Positions 1 through 9,059 of a stretch of DNA of 38,867 nt are shown one piece after another; within the stretch, counting starts at the first letter, position 1, and every line of letters begins with the position of its first letter. This stretch comes from an uncultured Pseudomonadota bacterium (GTDB taxonomy: Bacteria; Pseudomonadota; Alphaproteobacteria; Rs-D84). The translations under genes and the position numbers were made by a program. Location: contig CACYHY010000007.1 of assembly GCA_902774305.1 (NCBI GenBank), positions 1-38,867 on the forward strand. Direction: 5' to 3'. The notes under the pieces are model-generated. The model ran no database searches. It saw nothing but the letters and a program-made list of their open reading frames with translations, and was not told where the DNA came from.

Positions 1-46
1 AAAAATAAATTCCTTTTTAGTTGTTATATAATAAAAAACTTGCATT

Positions 47-76
47 TTGACGTGAAAAATGCTCTGATGGTAGTAT
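47..76 (+). promoter_or_regulatory. putative ssb promoter
   Basis: A TTGACG box at 47-52 and a TAGTAT box at 71-76 are separated by 18 bp, about 25 bp before the ssb start. A second reading of the -10 (TATGAT at 74-79) gives poorer spacing. This is a match to the general sigma-70 pattern only. Confidence 0.35.
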
Positions 77-100
77 GATTATATAACAAAAGGAAGAAAC

Positions 101-547
101 ATGGCAGGCAGTATAAATAAAGTTATCTTGGTTGGTAATGTTGGCCAAGAACCACAAGTACGTCAAATGCAGAGTGGACAAAAGGTTGCAAGTTTTTCAC
201 TCGCAACAAGTGACCGCTGGCGTGATCGTAATAGTGGTGAACAAAAAGAACAAACAGAATGGCATCGTGTCGTTGTTTTTCAGCCGGGTTTGGTTGATGT
301 TGTTGAACGTATGGTACAAAAAGGAACTAAATTGTATATCGAAGGTTCTTTGCGTACACGTAAATGGCAAAATCAACAAGGGACAGACCAATACACTACC
401 GAAGTTACATTGAATCCTTTTGGTGGTCAGATGGTCATTTTAAGCGGTGCCAAGGCCGTTGATGGCACAATGGGTGATTCTGCACCAGCACCAAAGACAG
501 AAGAAATTTCTGTAGGTGATTTGGCTGGGGATGAAATTCCATTCTAA
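101..547 (+). CDS. ssb: single-stranded DNA-binding protein
   Basis: SSB coats single-stranded DNA during replication, repair and recombination and recruits partner proteins through its C-terminal tip. The 148-aa product starts with the typical family opening (MAGSINKVILVGNVG), carries an OB-fold over about residues 5-110 with the conserved EWHRVVVF segment, and ends in the acidic tip GDEIPF, the form expected for the partner-binding peptide. The linker between fold and tip is short. The start is supported by the purine-rich AGGAAG a few bases upstream. A strong intrinsic terminator follows, so the gene looks monocistronic. Identification is secure. Confidence 0.97.
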   Translation: MAGSINKVILVGNVGQEPQVRQMQSGQKVASFSLATSDRWRDRNSGEQKEQTEWHRVVVFQPGLVDVVERMVQKGTKLYIEGSLRTRKWQNQQGTDQYTTEVTLNPFGGQMVILSGAKAVDGTMGDSAPAPKTEEISVGDLAGDEIPF

Positions 548-563
548 AACAAACTAAAATTTT

Positions 564-593
564 AAGCCCCACGGGTTTTGTGGGGCTTTTTTT
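564..593 (+). terminator. intrinsic terminator of ssb
   Basis: A perfect 9-bp stem (AAGCCCCAC at 564-572 and GTGGGGCTT at 580-588) with a 7-nt loop is followed by a T run to 593. Confidence 0.9.
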
Positions 594-627
594 ATGAAAG
601 ACATGAAACAGTTAAACGATACAGATA

Positions 628-831
628 TTGCCAGAACAGGAAGCTTGGGAAATGATTATGGATGTGGCACAATCAGGTGCGCGAACAGCAACAATTATTA
701 CCGGTGCCAGTGGAATACTTAAAATCAAATTTCAACAATGGGCACGCGACAGTTTATTGACACCATATATCATTCAATGGGAACCGATAAATAACGGCAG
801 TTTTTCCGTCAAATTTAGAAAAAACAAATAA
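628..831 (+). pseudogene. Smr-domain remnant or truncated Smr protein
   Basis: A 67-codon frame opened by a TTG resembles the C-terminal two thirds of an Smr (small MutS-related) domain. It has an amphipathic helix, then TIITGASGILK, which corresponds to the usual ITGKG-type segment, a QQW helix, and a final GSFSVKFRK strand. Smr domains act as nicking nucleases or nucleic-acid-binding modules. The diagnostic N-terminal DLHG motif is absent, because a stop codon lies just upstream in frame (613-615). The G in ITGKG is replaced by GAS. No ribosome-binding site precedes the TTG and the frame sits directly behind the ssb terminator. I read it as a decayed or truncated gene. A short functional protein remains possible. 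Confidence 0.45.
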
Positions 832-1983
832 CTATTTTTCGTCAGGCAATTTATCACTGGGGGTAACCATACAATGTTGGGCCTCGATACGCCATGGCTC
901 TGCATTTTTTCTTGTTTGTTTTGAAGCAAATGAATAGTAATCATATCTGTTAAATGAGCTATGTTTTGGTTGGGACATAGCGCCGTATTCTGATATATTA
1001 GCATTATTTTCAGATCTGACCGATACTTCTTTGTGCTGTCTGACATCTTGGGACATTTTTGTACCACGCCATGGACACAAGACATCAATATATACATCAC
1101 GACCAGATTTTATTGTGGAAATACTATAATGTAAATGGGCACCGGAACATCTTTTACAATCGCCTGTTGCACCACCACTTTTACCAAGGTATGTTCCCCT
1201 GCTAACAACCATACCCTTTTTTAATTCCGCTGGTATATACGATAAGTGCAAATACGAAGAATAAAATCCAGTGTTTCCATGTTTAACTTTAACATACGGT
1301 CCATTATACGTCAGTCCACCTTTTGAATCGCGACCACTTCTATCTATGGCCTCTATTGTGCCACCACCAGTTGCATATATATCCGTTCCAGAAGGGACAC
1401 CAATATCCACACCATTGTGAAAACCGTAGGGGTTTTTGCGAAAATAGAAATCACTGGTTATAATAATACTATTATGTTTTACAGGAGAGCCCAACGGCAT
1501 TAAATCATTAACACTGCCACCGACAAATCCCCCACCCCCGAGTGGTGGTGTCGGTTGAGATGGTGGTGTTGGTTGAGATGGTGGTGTTGGATTAAACGGT
1601 TCATATGGCGTGACAGGAATATTATTACCAGGATTATTGACGTTTACATTTTTATTTTCCACCGGTGGTGTGTTATTGTTTGTGTTGTTTGGATTCTCGC
1701 TTAATGCCATCATCTGCGCAAAACGCTCTGTGGCCTCATCCACATCTTCTTTATCCTGTTGAATAGTAATCCCAACATATGGACAACCGACCACACAATT
1801 ACCATTTTCATCATATAATCTGTCAAATTCAGCATATGCTTCGGCCATTACTGCCCATCTATCAACAAAATCTACGTCATTAAATGTTTTTGGAAATGAT
1901 GTTGCCTGTAATAAACTTTCACTGTATGCTGGGACAATAGCACACGCAGCCACTACAGCAAAAAGATATTTTCTGTTTTTCAT
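832..1983 (-). CDS. secreted M23-family (LytM-type) peptidase
   Basis: This is a predicted exported peptidoglycan endopeptidase or an EnvC/NlpD-like activator. Residues 1-21 are a signal peptide (MKNRKY followed by a hydrophobic stretch ending in AYS). An Asn/Pro-rich linker with repeated TPPSQP units covers about residues 95-150. The M23 domain spans about residues 165-300. It contains HNGVDIG near residue 190, which supplies the first His and Asp zinc ligands, and HLHY near residue 283, the second His motif. The core zinc ligands are therefore present, so catalysis is plausible. A tail of about 90 residues beyond the domain is unrecognised. The gene is divergent from the HtpX-like gene and ends one base from the Smr remnant. 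Confidence 0.88.
   Translation of the reverse strand: MKNRKYLFAVVAACAIVPAYSESLLQATSFPKTFNDVDFVDRWAVMAEAYAEFDRLYDENGNCVVGCPYVGITIQQDKEDVDEATERFAQMMALSENPNNTNNNTPPVENKNVNVNNPGNNIPVTPYEPFNPTPPSQPTPPSQPTPPLGGGGFVGGSVNDLMPLGSPVKHNSIIITSDFYFRKNPYGFHNGVDIGVPSGTDIYATGGGTIEAIDRSGRDSKGGLTYNGPYVKVKHGNTGFYSSYLHLSYIPAELKKGMVVSRGTYLGKSGGATGDCKRCSGAHLHYSISTIKSGRDVYIDVLCPWRGTKMSQDVRQHKEVSVRSENNANISEYGAMSQPKHSSFNRYDYYSFASKQTRKNAEPWRIEAQHCMVTPSDKLPDEK
1543..1596. repeat. three 18-bp tandem repeats in the M23 gene
   Basis: Units at 1543-1560, 1561-1578 and a diverged third at 1579-1596 share TGGTGGTGTYGG and encode the repeated Pro/Ser/Gln linker (TPPSQP). The unit length is a multiple of three, so copy-number change would alter linker length without a frameshift. 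Confidence 0.8.
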
Positions 1984-2069
1984 TATGTATTTATTATATC
2001 ATAAAATTAAACTTGATTGAAATTTATATTTATGTTCATTATAATGTAATCAAAGTAAGGATTGTATTC

Positions 2070-2996
2070 ATGATAAAACCAAAAACAGTATATGACCACA
2101 TTCGTTCAAACAATATAAAAACCGCTATTTTGGTTGCGATGTTCCCAATTTCTTTTATTGCGCTGATATTTTTATTCTGTTGGATAATTATGCCTGCAAA
2201 CGATGCGTTAAATACGACAATCCAAGTTGCAATTCCAACATTTATTGTTTGCGCTATATGGATGCTGATATCATGGGCTTTTGGTGATTCTATGATGTTA
2301 TCTGGCGCTGGTGCCACCCAGATTCATGACAACAACCCACAATACAAGAAAGTGTTTCGCGCAGTTGAAAATGTTGCACTGGCCGCAGGATTACCAACAC
2401 CACGCGTTTATATTATCGAAGATGACGGATTAAATGCATTTGCCACAGGACGCAGTCCAAAAGACGCGTCTGTTGCGTTGACACGCGGAATTATAAACAA
2501 ATTGGACGACTTGGAATTACAGGGTGTTATCGCACACGAAATGTCACATATTGGCAACCGTGATATTCGACTGGATATGTTGTTGATTACAGGTGTTGGT
2601 GTTACAGTGTTTGCCGCGGATGTGCTGGCGCGGACAATAGTATATGGCAATCACGATCGTGATGATAATGGTAAAAATAATACAGCAGCCGTTTTAATGA
2701 TGGTATGGTTAGCATTTACTGTATTTAACTGCATTGTGTCACCTTTGTTACAGTTGGCTGTTTCGCGCAAACGCGAATTTGCAGCCGATGCATGTGGTGC
2801 GCAAATTACACGCAATCCACAAGGTTTGGCAAATGCACTACGCAAAATTAGCGAAGCACCTGTTGTAAAGTCATTATCAAAGTCTAAATCTATGGCAATT
2901 GCGTGCATTGCAGAGCCACGCAAAGCATTTATGGGCGATTTGTTTTCAACGCATCCAAATACAAAAGAACGTATTAAAAGATTGGAATCTATGTAA
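2070..2996 (+). CDS. htpX: HtpX-like M48 membrane metalloprotease
   Basis: HtpX is an inner-membrane zinc protease that degrades misfolded membrane proteins. The 308-aa protein has two N-terminal membrane segments (about residues 20-45 and 50-70), then the M48 catalytic motif AHEMSH near residue 155. Two more hydrophobic stretches follow, then the conserved KREFAADACGA segment, which supplies the third zinc ligand Glu, and a C-terminal FSTHPNTKERIKRL typical of HtpX. I chose the ATG at 2070 rather than an in-frame ATG at 2013 because TAAGG lies about 10 bases before it and the length then matches the family. It is divergent from the M23 peptidase. Confidence 0.92.
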   Translation: MIKPKTVYDHIRSNNIKTAILVAMFPISFIALIFLFCWIIMPANDALNTTIQVAIPTFIVCAIWMLISWAFGDSMMLSGAGATQIHDNNPQYKKVFRAVENVALAAGLPTPRVYIIEDDGLNAFATGRSPKDASVALTRGIINKLDDLELQGVIAHEMSHIGNRDIRLDMLLITGVGVTVFAADVLARTIVYGNHDRDDNGKNNTAAVLMMVWLAFTVFNCIVSPLLQLAVSRKREFAADACGAQITRNPQGLANALRKISEAPVVKSLSKSKSMAIACIAEPRKAFMGDLFSTHPNTKERIKRLESM

Positions 2997-3087
2997 AAAA
3001 TGCAAAAAAATAGAATTTTTGCTTGCTTTTTTGTTTTTTTTGTGTCAGAATTAGCCGCGAACTACTTAAAAAAGTGATGTTCATTGT

Positions 3088-3163
3088 GGAGGCATAGCTC
3101 AGTTGGTAGAGCAAATGACTTTTAATCATTGGGTCCAGAGTTCGAGTCTCTGTGCCTCCACCA
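3088..3163 (+). tRNA. tRNA-Lys (anticodon TTT)
   Basis: A complete cloverleaf has acceptor GGAGGCA pairing with TGCCTCC, a D arm with AGCTCAGTTGGTAGAGC, anticodon stem AATGA/TCATT around loop CTTTTAA (anticodon TTT), and T arm CAGAG-TTCGAGT-CTCTG. Discriminator A is followed by an encoded CCA at 3161-3163. Confidence 0.97.
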
Positions 3164-3172
3164 AAGTTTAAG

Positions 3173-3197
3173 TCCACCGTTATGGTGGTATTTTTTT
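3173..3197 (+). terminator. terminator after tRNA-Lys
   Basis: CCACC at 3174-3178 and GGTGG at 3184-3188 form a short stem around GTTAT, followed by TA and seven Ts. Confidence 0.75.
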
Positions 3198-3312
3198 ATC
3201 ACAAAATAAAAATCTAAATTTTACTTGCCACCACTTGATTTTTTGTCAAAAAAATACTATAATTACATGATGTGGTGAGTGTGTTAGCACATCCAACACA
3301 AGGGAGGCTTGT

Positions 3313-5766
3313 ATGGCAAAGATAGTTCAAAAATATCAGGATTTTATCTTTGAATTTGTCAAAACTGCGCATTTGCAGCAGATGCCAGCCGATGTAAAAA
3401 AACGTTTTGATAAATATTCTCAAAATGCCGATTTTGTCGGTAATATGAAAAACTGGAACGCAGAAAAAGACAGAGAAATTGAATTCGATGCTGCTGTCGC
3501 TGATGCAGAATATAAAAAAGCATACAAAGCATTCTTGGCCGTTTTCGAAAGTATGAGAGAAAACGAAAGTTCCTTGGATAAAAAGGTCAAGGAAGAGATT
3601 CTGGATAAAGTATTCGGTACCAATAAAGTTTTTGATAATCCGAAACCAATTCTGGGTGTAGAAAATGAATTAGATAATTTCAGAACAAAAGTTTTAGATG
3701 CCCCAGGTAATGAAACCCGTTTAACAAACCTTTTCAAAGATTATACCTATGGCGGATATGTATCCCAATTCTTTGATGATGGAAAATTTGATTTCAAAAC
3801 TTTCCGAGACGGTATTGCAAATAAAAAATACGAAAGCGACCCAAAACTGCGTAAACAAGTTTTGGCCGTTATGGACTTTTTTAGAAGTTATGAAAGCGAC
3901 CCAATATTACAACCTATTCTAAACGGATATAAATTTAACACCAATGGATTACCAGATAACACTGCGGAATGGTTTCAATCTGCTTATAATCCTGGGTTCA
4001 AGGCATTATTGCCACAATTATTAACTTCTTTGGTAACAAATAAAAAATTCCGCGAAGAATTCTCAAAATATGATTCTGGCGGTAGTGGCGCTATCAGCAA
4101 AAATGTTACCAAAGGTTTAGAAAAAACTGCCTATGACGATTCAAAAAGCGATGATTTTATTCCTCCGCTTCATCAAGATCAGAAAAGTCTGGGCGAAAGG
4201 TTCAAAGATCAACTCAACAATATCTGGGATAGCAATTTACGTCAATGGACTGATATTTTGCGTGGAACACGCAGATATTTTTCGCCGTATTCTACAGCAA
4301 TTATACAAGCGCTGGATAAAGTTAAAACCAAAGATGGCAAACGTATCAAGCCAACAGATGGTATCAAGGGAATTCTTGAAAATAAAGAAGCTATTCTGAA
4401 ACAGCTTGATGGGACATCTCCCAAAGCAAAAAAGCATTTTGAGTGGTTTACAAAACAAATGGAAACCTACTCTAAAACTATGCCAAAGGCATACGATGGT
4501 GCGTTACGTAATCCGTATAAAATGCGTCGCTTGGTTTCTCAAATGATTGCCGATGCAATCCAAGATGGCAAGAAAGACGAAGCGAAAACTGCTATGGAAA
4601 TTTTATCAACCATGAAATATGGTATTATGCATAGCAGAACAGTCGATGCATTACGCGAAGCCGATTTCACAGTATTGTCTGACAAAGAATTATCTTGGAA
4701 TAAATACGAAGGTATCCAGTTTGTAACCAAGGCTTTGGATAAAACAGCAAAATTTGCTTTGGTTGCCACAGGACGCATTGTCGCAGCAATTCATAATAAA
4801 TGGATGCGTGACCATACTAAATTAAAGGGTAAATTGCGCGATTCTGGTGGTGCACATAAACAATGGAAAAGAAATAATGATCCAAATAGTTTAAATCAAC
4901 CAATTAGCGATATTGATAATTCTTTGGTTACGGCAAATGGTCAATTGTCTGCTGCAGAAACAGCAATGCATAACAACCATTTCGCGGATAGAGCATCACT
5001 GGAAAGTTTTATCAACAACACTATAAATTACAGAGACAATACTCTGATACCAGATTTAGATGCCAAAAGAGCCAATTTAGAAACAGAAAATAATAAATTG
5101 ACCGCAGAAAACCAGAAATTTAACGACCTTAAAACAAAACAGGCAGATTTAAAACAAAAACGCACAGCACAAAGAGCGGATTTGGCTAATTTAAATAAAA
5201 CATTAACACGTCTGAATACAAAGTTAGTGGCAACAACAGATCCTGATGACCAAAAACGCTATAAAGATGCTATATTCCAAAAGCAACAGGAAATTGACGA
5301 TCTTAGGGAGGCAATGAAAGATGTTGCGTCTGAATCGTTCAGAGTTAACAGAAGTTTTACAACACAGAAACAAGCCGTAGCTAACCAACAAAAGGTCGTT
5401 GATAACATACAAAGAACAGTTGATAGACGGCAGAATTCACTTGATCGTGTGAATGACAGAATTCATGATCGTCAGGGCTTATTAAAAGACTATGATGATG
5501 CAGCACAAACTGTTCAATCTTTGAACGATCAGAAAAATGATTTATTAAATCAACAAACTAACTGGAAAGACAATCATCCAGATGAATATGTGGAATTGAT
5601 GGGTTATTGGGATATGTTGGAATCATTCGGCAAATCACACCAGTTTACATTAGCATCACATCGTATGCGCAAAAAATTCTTGAAAGATTATAATAATAAC
5701 AATTCAAAAGCCCAGCATACAGAGGCATTATTCATAGATAAATACGAAAGAAGATATGCGGCTTAA
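3313..5766 (+). CDS. uncharacterised 817-aa cytoplasmic coiled-coil protein
   Basis: I do not recognise this protein. It has no signal peptide or membrane segment. Residues 1-500 are mixed alpha-helical, rich in Lys, Asp and Phe, with repeated FF/F-rich stretches such as VSQFFDDGKFDFKTFRDG. Residues about 535-770 have long heptad-like stretches of Gln, Asn, Lys, Leu and Ala (for example ADLKQKRTAQRADLANLNK) that should form an extended coiled coil. The start is firm, with GGGAGG about 6 bases before the ATG. It stands alone between tRNA-Lys and a shared terminator. Size, coiled coil and lack of catalytic motifs suggest a structural or scaffold role. This is inference only. Confidence 0.85.
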   Translation: MAKIVQKYQDFIFEFVKTAHLQQMPADVKKRFDKYSQNADFVGNMKNWNAEKDREIEFDAAVADAEYKKAYKAFLAVFESMRENESSLDKKVKEEILDKVFGTNKVFDNPKPILGVENELDNFRTKVLDAPGNETRLTNLFKDYTYGGYVSQFFDDGKFDFKTFRDGIANKKYESDPKLRKQVLAVMDFFRSYESDPILQPILNGYKFNTNGLPDNTAEWFQSAYNPGFKALLPQLLTSLVTNKKFREEFSKYDSGGSGAISKNVTKGLEKTAYDDSKSDDFIPPLHQDQKSLGERFKDQLNNIWDSNLRQWTDILRGTRRYFSPYSTAIIQALDKVKTKDGKRIKPTDGIKGILENKEAILKQLDGTSPKAKKHFEWFTKQMETYSKTMPKAYDGALRNPYKMRRLVSQMIADAIQDGKKDEAKTAMEILSTMKYGIMHSRTVDALREADFTVLSDKELSWNKYEGIQFVTKALDKTAKFALVATGRIVAAIHNKWMRDHTKLKGKLRDSGGAHKQWKRNNDPNSLNQPISDIDNSLVTANGQLSAAETAMHNNHFADRASLESFINNTINYRDNTLIPDLDAKRANLETENNKLTAENQKFNDLKTKQADLKQKRTAQRADLANLNKTLTRLNTKLVATTDPDDQKRYKDAIFQKQQEIDDLREAMKDVASESFRVNRSFTTQKQAVANQQKVVDNIQRTVDRRQNSLDRVNDRIHDRQGLLKDYDDAAQTVQSLNDQKNDLLNQQTNWKDNHPDEYVELMGYWDMLESFGKSHQFTLASHRMRKKFLKDYNNNNSKAQHTEALFIDKYERRYAA

Positions 5767-5770
5767 AAAA

Positions 5771-5793
5771 AGAGGCATTTGCCTCTTTTTTAT
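5771..5793. terminator. bidirectional terminator between convergent genes
   Basis: A perfect 7-bp stem (AGAGGCA at 5771-5777 and TGCCTCT at 5780-5786) is flanked by an A run on the left and a T run on the right. It can stop transcription of both the 817-aa gene and the opposing membrane-protein gene. Confidence 0.88.
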
Positions 5794-6866
5794 TATTTCT
5801 TATGTTTCTTATGTTTTTTATGGTGAACCTTTTGAACAACATTATCTTTGACGTTTTTTGTTACGGTTTTAATTTTTTCAACAACCTCAACCCGTTTTTC
5901 ATGAGCCTCAGCCAACCAACGTTTCATACGAGCGCGCAACCAACGTTCATAAATAACAAATAAACCACCAACACCAACCAATGGTAAAACATAGTAAATT
6001 ATACGATACGCCAGTAATGCGCCAAATACGGTTGCCTTGTCCACAGAATCTGGCAACGCAAGCAAAAATATCGTTTCAAAAACACCAATTCCGCCAGGGA
6101 CCTGACTGAATACACCTGTGGTTTGGGCAACAACAAACAATCCAATATATGTTCCAAATGATATATGCCAAAATGGTATCAAACAAAAATACAATACCAT
6201 ACCAGCCAGAACACTGTCTGTTATTCCCAACACAGTTTGCAAGAATGCTGTTTTAGTCTGGGGCACCCTAAATACTATTTGCCCTATTTTGATTTGCTTG
6301 TCATGAAAGAATACAGTCATCCCAAAATATGCCAATAATACCCCCAGACAGAATACAAATAACGCGCCTAATCCCATACTGGCACCAGACGATTGTTCCA
6401 ATATATCTGCTGGAATTAAAAAGAAACCAATTATAACAATGGCGGCGCAACCCAAGAAATATGTAAATCCAGAAAAGGTCAACATTTTTAATATATCGCC
6501 ACCTGTAACGCGCCAACGAGTGTATAAACGATAGCGAATTGCGCCACCACTGACCACAGCATGGCCTGCATTATTACTGATTGCGAACCCCAGCATACCC
6601 GCCAGCATCCATTTCCACCATGAAACACGTCCGCCCACATAATTTAATGCTAAATAATCATACAAGGATAAAGCCAAATACCCAGCAAAACACGCAAGGC
6701 ATGCAGCAACCAGATTACGCTTTGGAATTGCAAATATGGCATTTATAATATCGGTAAAACTGTAATTACGCAGTTGCCACCACAACATAAATGCAGCCAG
6801 AATAAAGAAAAATATACCGGCATAACTGATTATTTTCTTAAAAATTCTTTTCGTCTTGGCAGACAT
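5793..6866 (-). CDS. YbhN/MprF-type lysylphosphatidylglycerol synthase transmembrane-region protein
   Basis: A 357-aa multi-pass inner-membrane protein of the family formed by the flippase half of MprF (UPF0104/YbhN). About eight hydrophobic segments span residues 12-310. The family signature is clear around residues 95-120 (AISNNAGHAVVSGGAIRYR) and in QVPGGIGVFETIFL near residue 255. The cytoplasmic aminoacyl-transfer domain of full MprF is absent, so a lipid-transport or lipid-handling role is more likely than lipid aminoacylation. The C-terminus is a charged tail ending in repeated HKKHKKHKK, probably cytoplasmic and possibly lipid- or nucleic-acid-binding. It is divergent from recG. Confidence 0.88.
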   Translation of the reverse strand: MSAKTKRIFKKIISYAGIFFFILAAFMLWWQLRNYSFTDIINAIFAIPKRNLVAACLACFAGYLALSLYDYLALNYVGGRVSWWKWMLAGMLGFAISNNAGHAVVSGGAIRYRLYTRWRVTGGDILKMLTFSGFTYFLGCAAIVIIGFFLIPADILEQSSGASMGLGALFVFCLGVLLAYFGMTVFFHDKQIKIGQIVFRVPQTKTAFLQTVLGITDSVLAGMVLYFCLIPFWHISFGTYIGLFVVAQTTGVFSQVPGGIGVFETIFLLALPDSVDKATVFGALLAYRIIYYVLPLVGVGGLFVIYERWLRARMKRWLAEAHEKRVEVVEKIKTVTKNVKDNVVQKVHHKKHKKHKK

Positions 6867-6998
6867 CTTTTTCCCTTATACATATGCGTAACTGTTAGCA
6901 TAACAATTTATAAATAAAAAAGCAAACTTTTAATTTTTGCCGTGAAAACACTGCGTTTTCCCTTGCTAAAAATTTATAATTTAGGTAATTTTATTGGT

Positions 6999-9059
6999 AT
7001 GAGAAGCGAAGTTGCTGATTTTTTAAATACTGATTTGCAGTTTATTAAAGGGGTTGGACCTGTTTTGGCGGCGCGCTTTGCCGATGTTTTGGGTGGACGA
7101 CGCGTGTTAGACTTTTTATTGCATAAACCTGCATATGTACAGAATCGCGATTTAACAGAATCTGTGGCAGGTGTTAATGCCGGCGACACAATTACAATCC
7201 CACTACTAATCAAATCACACAAGGCCCCCGGCAAGGCGGCCCCATGGTTAAAACGCGCACGCGCCATGCGGGTTATGTGTGCTGACAAAATGGGGAATCC
7301 TGTTGTTATCCAGTTTTTTAATTCTAAATATCTGGATTATTGGATGAATAAATTGCCAGTCGGTCAATGGCGTATGATTAGTGGTAAAATAGAGGCTGGA
7401 AATCCGCCGGTCATAAACCATCCTGAATTCATAGAATCCATGGATACCGCAAATAAAATTCCCACTGCTCAGGCGATTTATCCCAGTGGCGAAGGATTGA
7501 CACAAAAAGTTTTCGCATCTGTTCGCGACCAGATTTTTAATAAATTAAATTCCCTGTTGGGCGAATACGATGATGAAACATTGCGTGAATTTTTTGATGC
7601 TCTGCAACATGTCCATTTTGCAAAAACATCCGATGATTTATTGCCAAATAATACCTATATTGCAAAGCTAGCATACTGCGAATTGCTGGCACATCAAAGT
7701 GCAATCGCAATCAGTCGCCGGGCACGAACAACACAAAAGAATAAAAAAGCAAAACGAATTAAAAAATATGATTATCTTGATAAATTCTGGAACACATTGC
7801 CATATAGTTTAACTGGTGCACAGCAACGTGTTGTGGACGAAATATTCAAAGATATGGATTCTGATATACCAATGATGCGACTGGTTCAGGGTGACGTTGG
7901 ATCGGGCAAAACTATCGTTGCTTTGATTGCTGCATTAAAGATGGCAGAAAGTGGTGGACAAACTGCCCTGTTGGCTCCGACAGATACTTTGGCACAACAA
8001 CACTTTGCAAAAATCAAACCAATGTGTGAAAAATTGGGTATTGTTGTTGATGTTCTGACGGGTCGTGATAAAGGTGCGGGGCGGCGCGAAAAACTGACTT
8101 CAATTCGTTCTGGCCGCACAAAGATTGTTATTGGGACACATGCCCTATTTTCCGAAGATGTTGAATATAAAGATTTAGGTTTAGTTATTGTTGATGAACA
8201 ACACCGTTTCGGCGTGAATCAACGTGAATCTCTGCGAGCAAAAGGTAATTCTGTCGATTTGTTGGCTTTATCAGCAACACCAATTCCACGAACATTGTCA
8301 ATGACTATGTATGGCGATATGGATATTTCGATTATAAACGAAAAACCAGCGGGTCGATTGCCAATTCGCACAACCAAACTGCCTATTGCAAAAACTAATG
8401 ATTTGATTTTACGCATAAAACAACAAATTGATAGTGGTGCCAAAGTATTTTGGATATGTCCATTGGTTCAAGATGAAAACGGTATTGGCACAGCGGCGGC
8501 AATTGCACGTCATGAAATGTTGAAACAAATTTTTCCAACTGCGGGTTTGGTTCATGGTCAAATGCCCAAAGATGCTCGCGATAAAGTGATGGCTGAATTT
8601 GCAGATAACAATTCCGATATGTCTTTATTGGTTGCAACAACAGTTATCGAAGTTGGAATTGATGTGCCACGCGCTTCTATCATTGTTATTGAAAATGCGG
8701 AACAATTCGGATTAGCTGCCCTGCACCAATTACGCGGACGCGTGGGACGTGGCAAAATTCAATCTTATTGTGTATTATTATATGGATTAAATATCAGCCC
8801 TGACGGATTGAAACGATTGGATGTATTGTGCGAAACAGACGATGGTTTTGTAATTGCTGAACAAGATTTAATGATGCGTGGTGTCGGGGAATTATTGGGC
8901 ACCCGCCAAAGCGGTTGGATTCAATATCACTTTGCCGATTGGCGTGAACACAGGGATTTATTCAAATTGGCTGCGCGGGTAGCATGTGATAACCCAGTTA
9001 CCAGTTGGACACGTGATTTAATGAATATATTTAACTGTGGAGAGAACATCAGTGCGTAG
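6999..9059 (+). CDS. recG: ATP-dependent DNA helicase RecG
   Basis: RecG reverses stalled replication forks and branch-migrates Holliday junctions. The N-terminal wedge/OB region begins with a helix-hairpin-like FIKGVGPVLAARFADVLG. The SF2 motor follows, with GDVGSGKT (Walker A) near residue 297, VDEQHRFG (DEAH-box equivalent) near residue 395, SATPIPRTLS (motif III) and QLRGRVGRG (motif VI). The RecG C-terminal signature GVGELLGTRQSG is present. Length is 686 aa from the ATG at 6999, close to the E. coli protein. An in-frame GTG at 6942 is possible but adds residues not seen in homologues. Its stop overlaps the start of the M48 gene by 8 bp. Confidence 0.95.
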   Translation: MRSEVADFLNTDLQFIKGVGPVLAARFADVLGGRRVLDFLLHKPAYVQNRDLTESVAGVNAGDTITIPLLIKSHKAPGKAAPWLKRARAMRVMCADKMGNPVVIQFFNSKYLDYWMNKLPVGQWRMISGKIEAGNPPVINHPEFIESMDTANKIPTAQAIYPSGEGLTQKVFASVRDQIFNKLNSLLGEYDDETLREFFDALQHVHFAKTSDDLLPNNTYIAKLAYCELLAHQSAIAISRRARTTQKNKKAKRIKKYDYLDKFWNTLPYSLTGAQQRVVDEIFKDMDSDIPMMRLVQGDVGSGKTIVALIAALKMAESGGQTALLAPTDTLAQQHFAKIKPMCEKLGIVVDVLTGRDKGAGRREKLTSIRSGRTKIVIGTHALFSEDVEYKDLGLVIVDEQHRFGVNQRESLRAKGNSVDLLALSATPIPRTLSMTMYGDMDISIINEKPAGRLPIRTTKLPIAKTNDLILRIKQQIDSGAKVFWICPLVQDENGIGTAAAIARHEMLKQIFPTAGLVHGQMPKDARDKVMAEFADNNSDMSLLVATTVIEVGIDVPRASIIVIENAEQFGLAALHQLRGRVGRGKIQSYCVLLYGLNISPDGLKRLDVLCETDDGFVIAEQDLMMRGVGELLGTRQSGWIQYHFADWREHRDLFKLAARVACDNPVTSWTRDLMNIFNCGENISA

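Noticed and set aside
1543-1596. CRISPR-like short repeats
   Set aside because: The repeats are contiguous, 18 bp, in frame within the M23 gene and have no spacers. They encode a proline-rich linker.
8783-9037. Possible separate gene start before the M48 protease at 9037 (GTG five codons upstream)
   Set aside because: The GTG at 9052 has the better-spaced ribosome-binding site and gives a normal signal peptide. The 9037 start lies before or inside that site.
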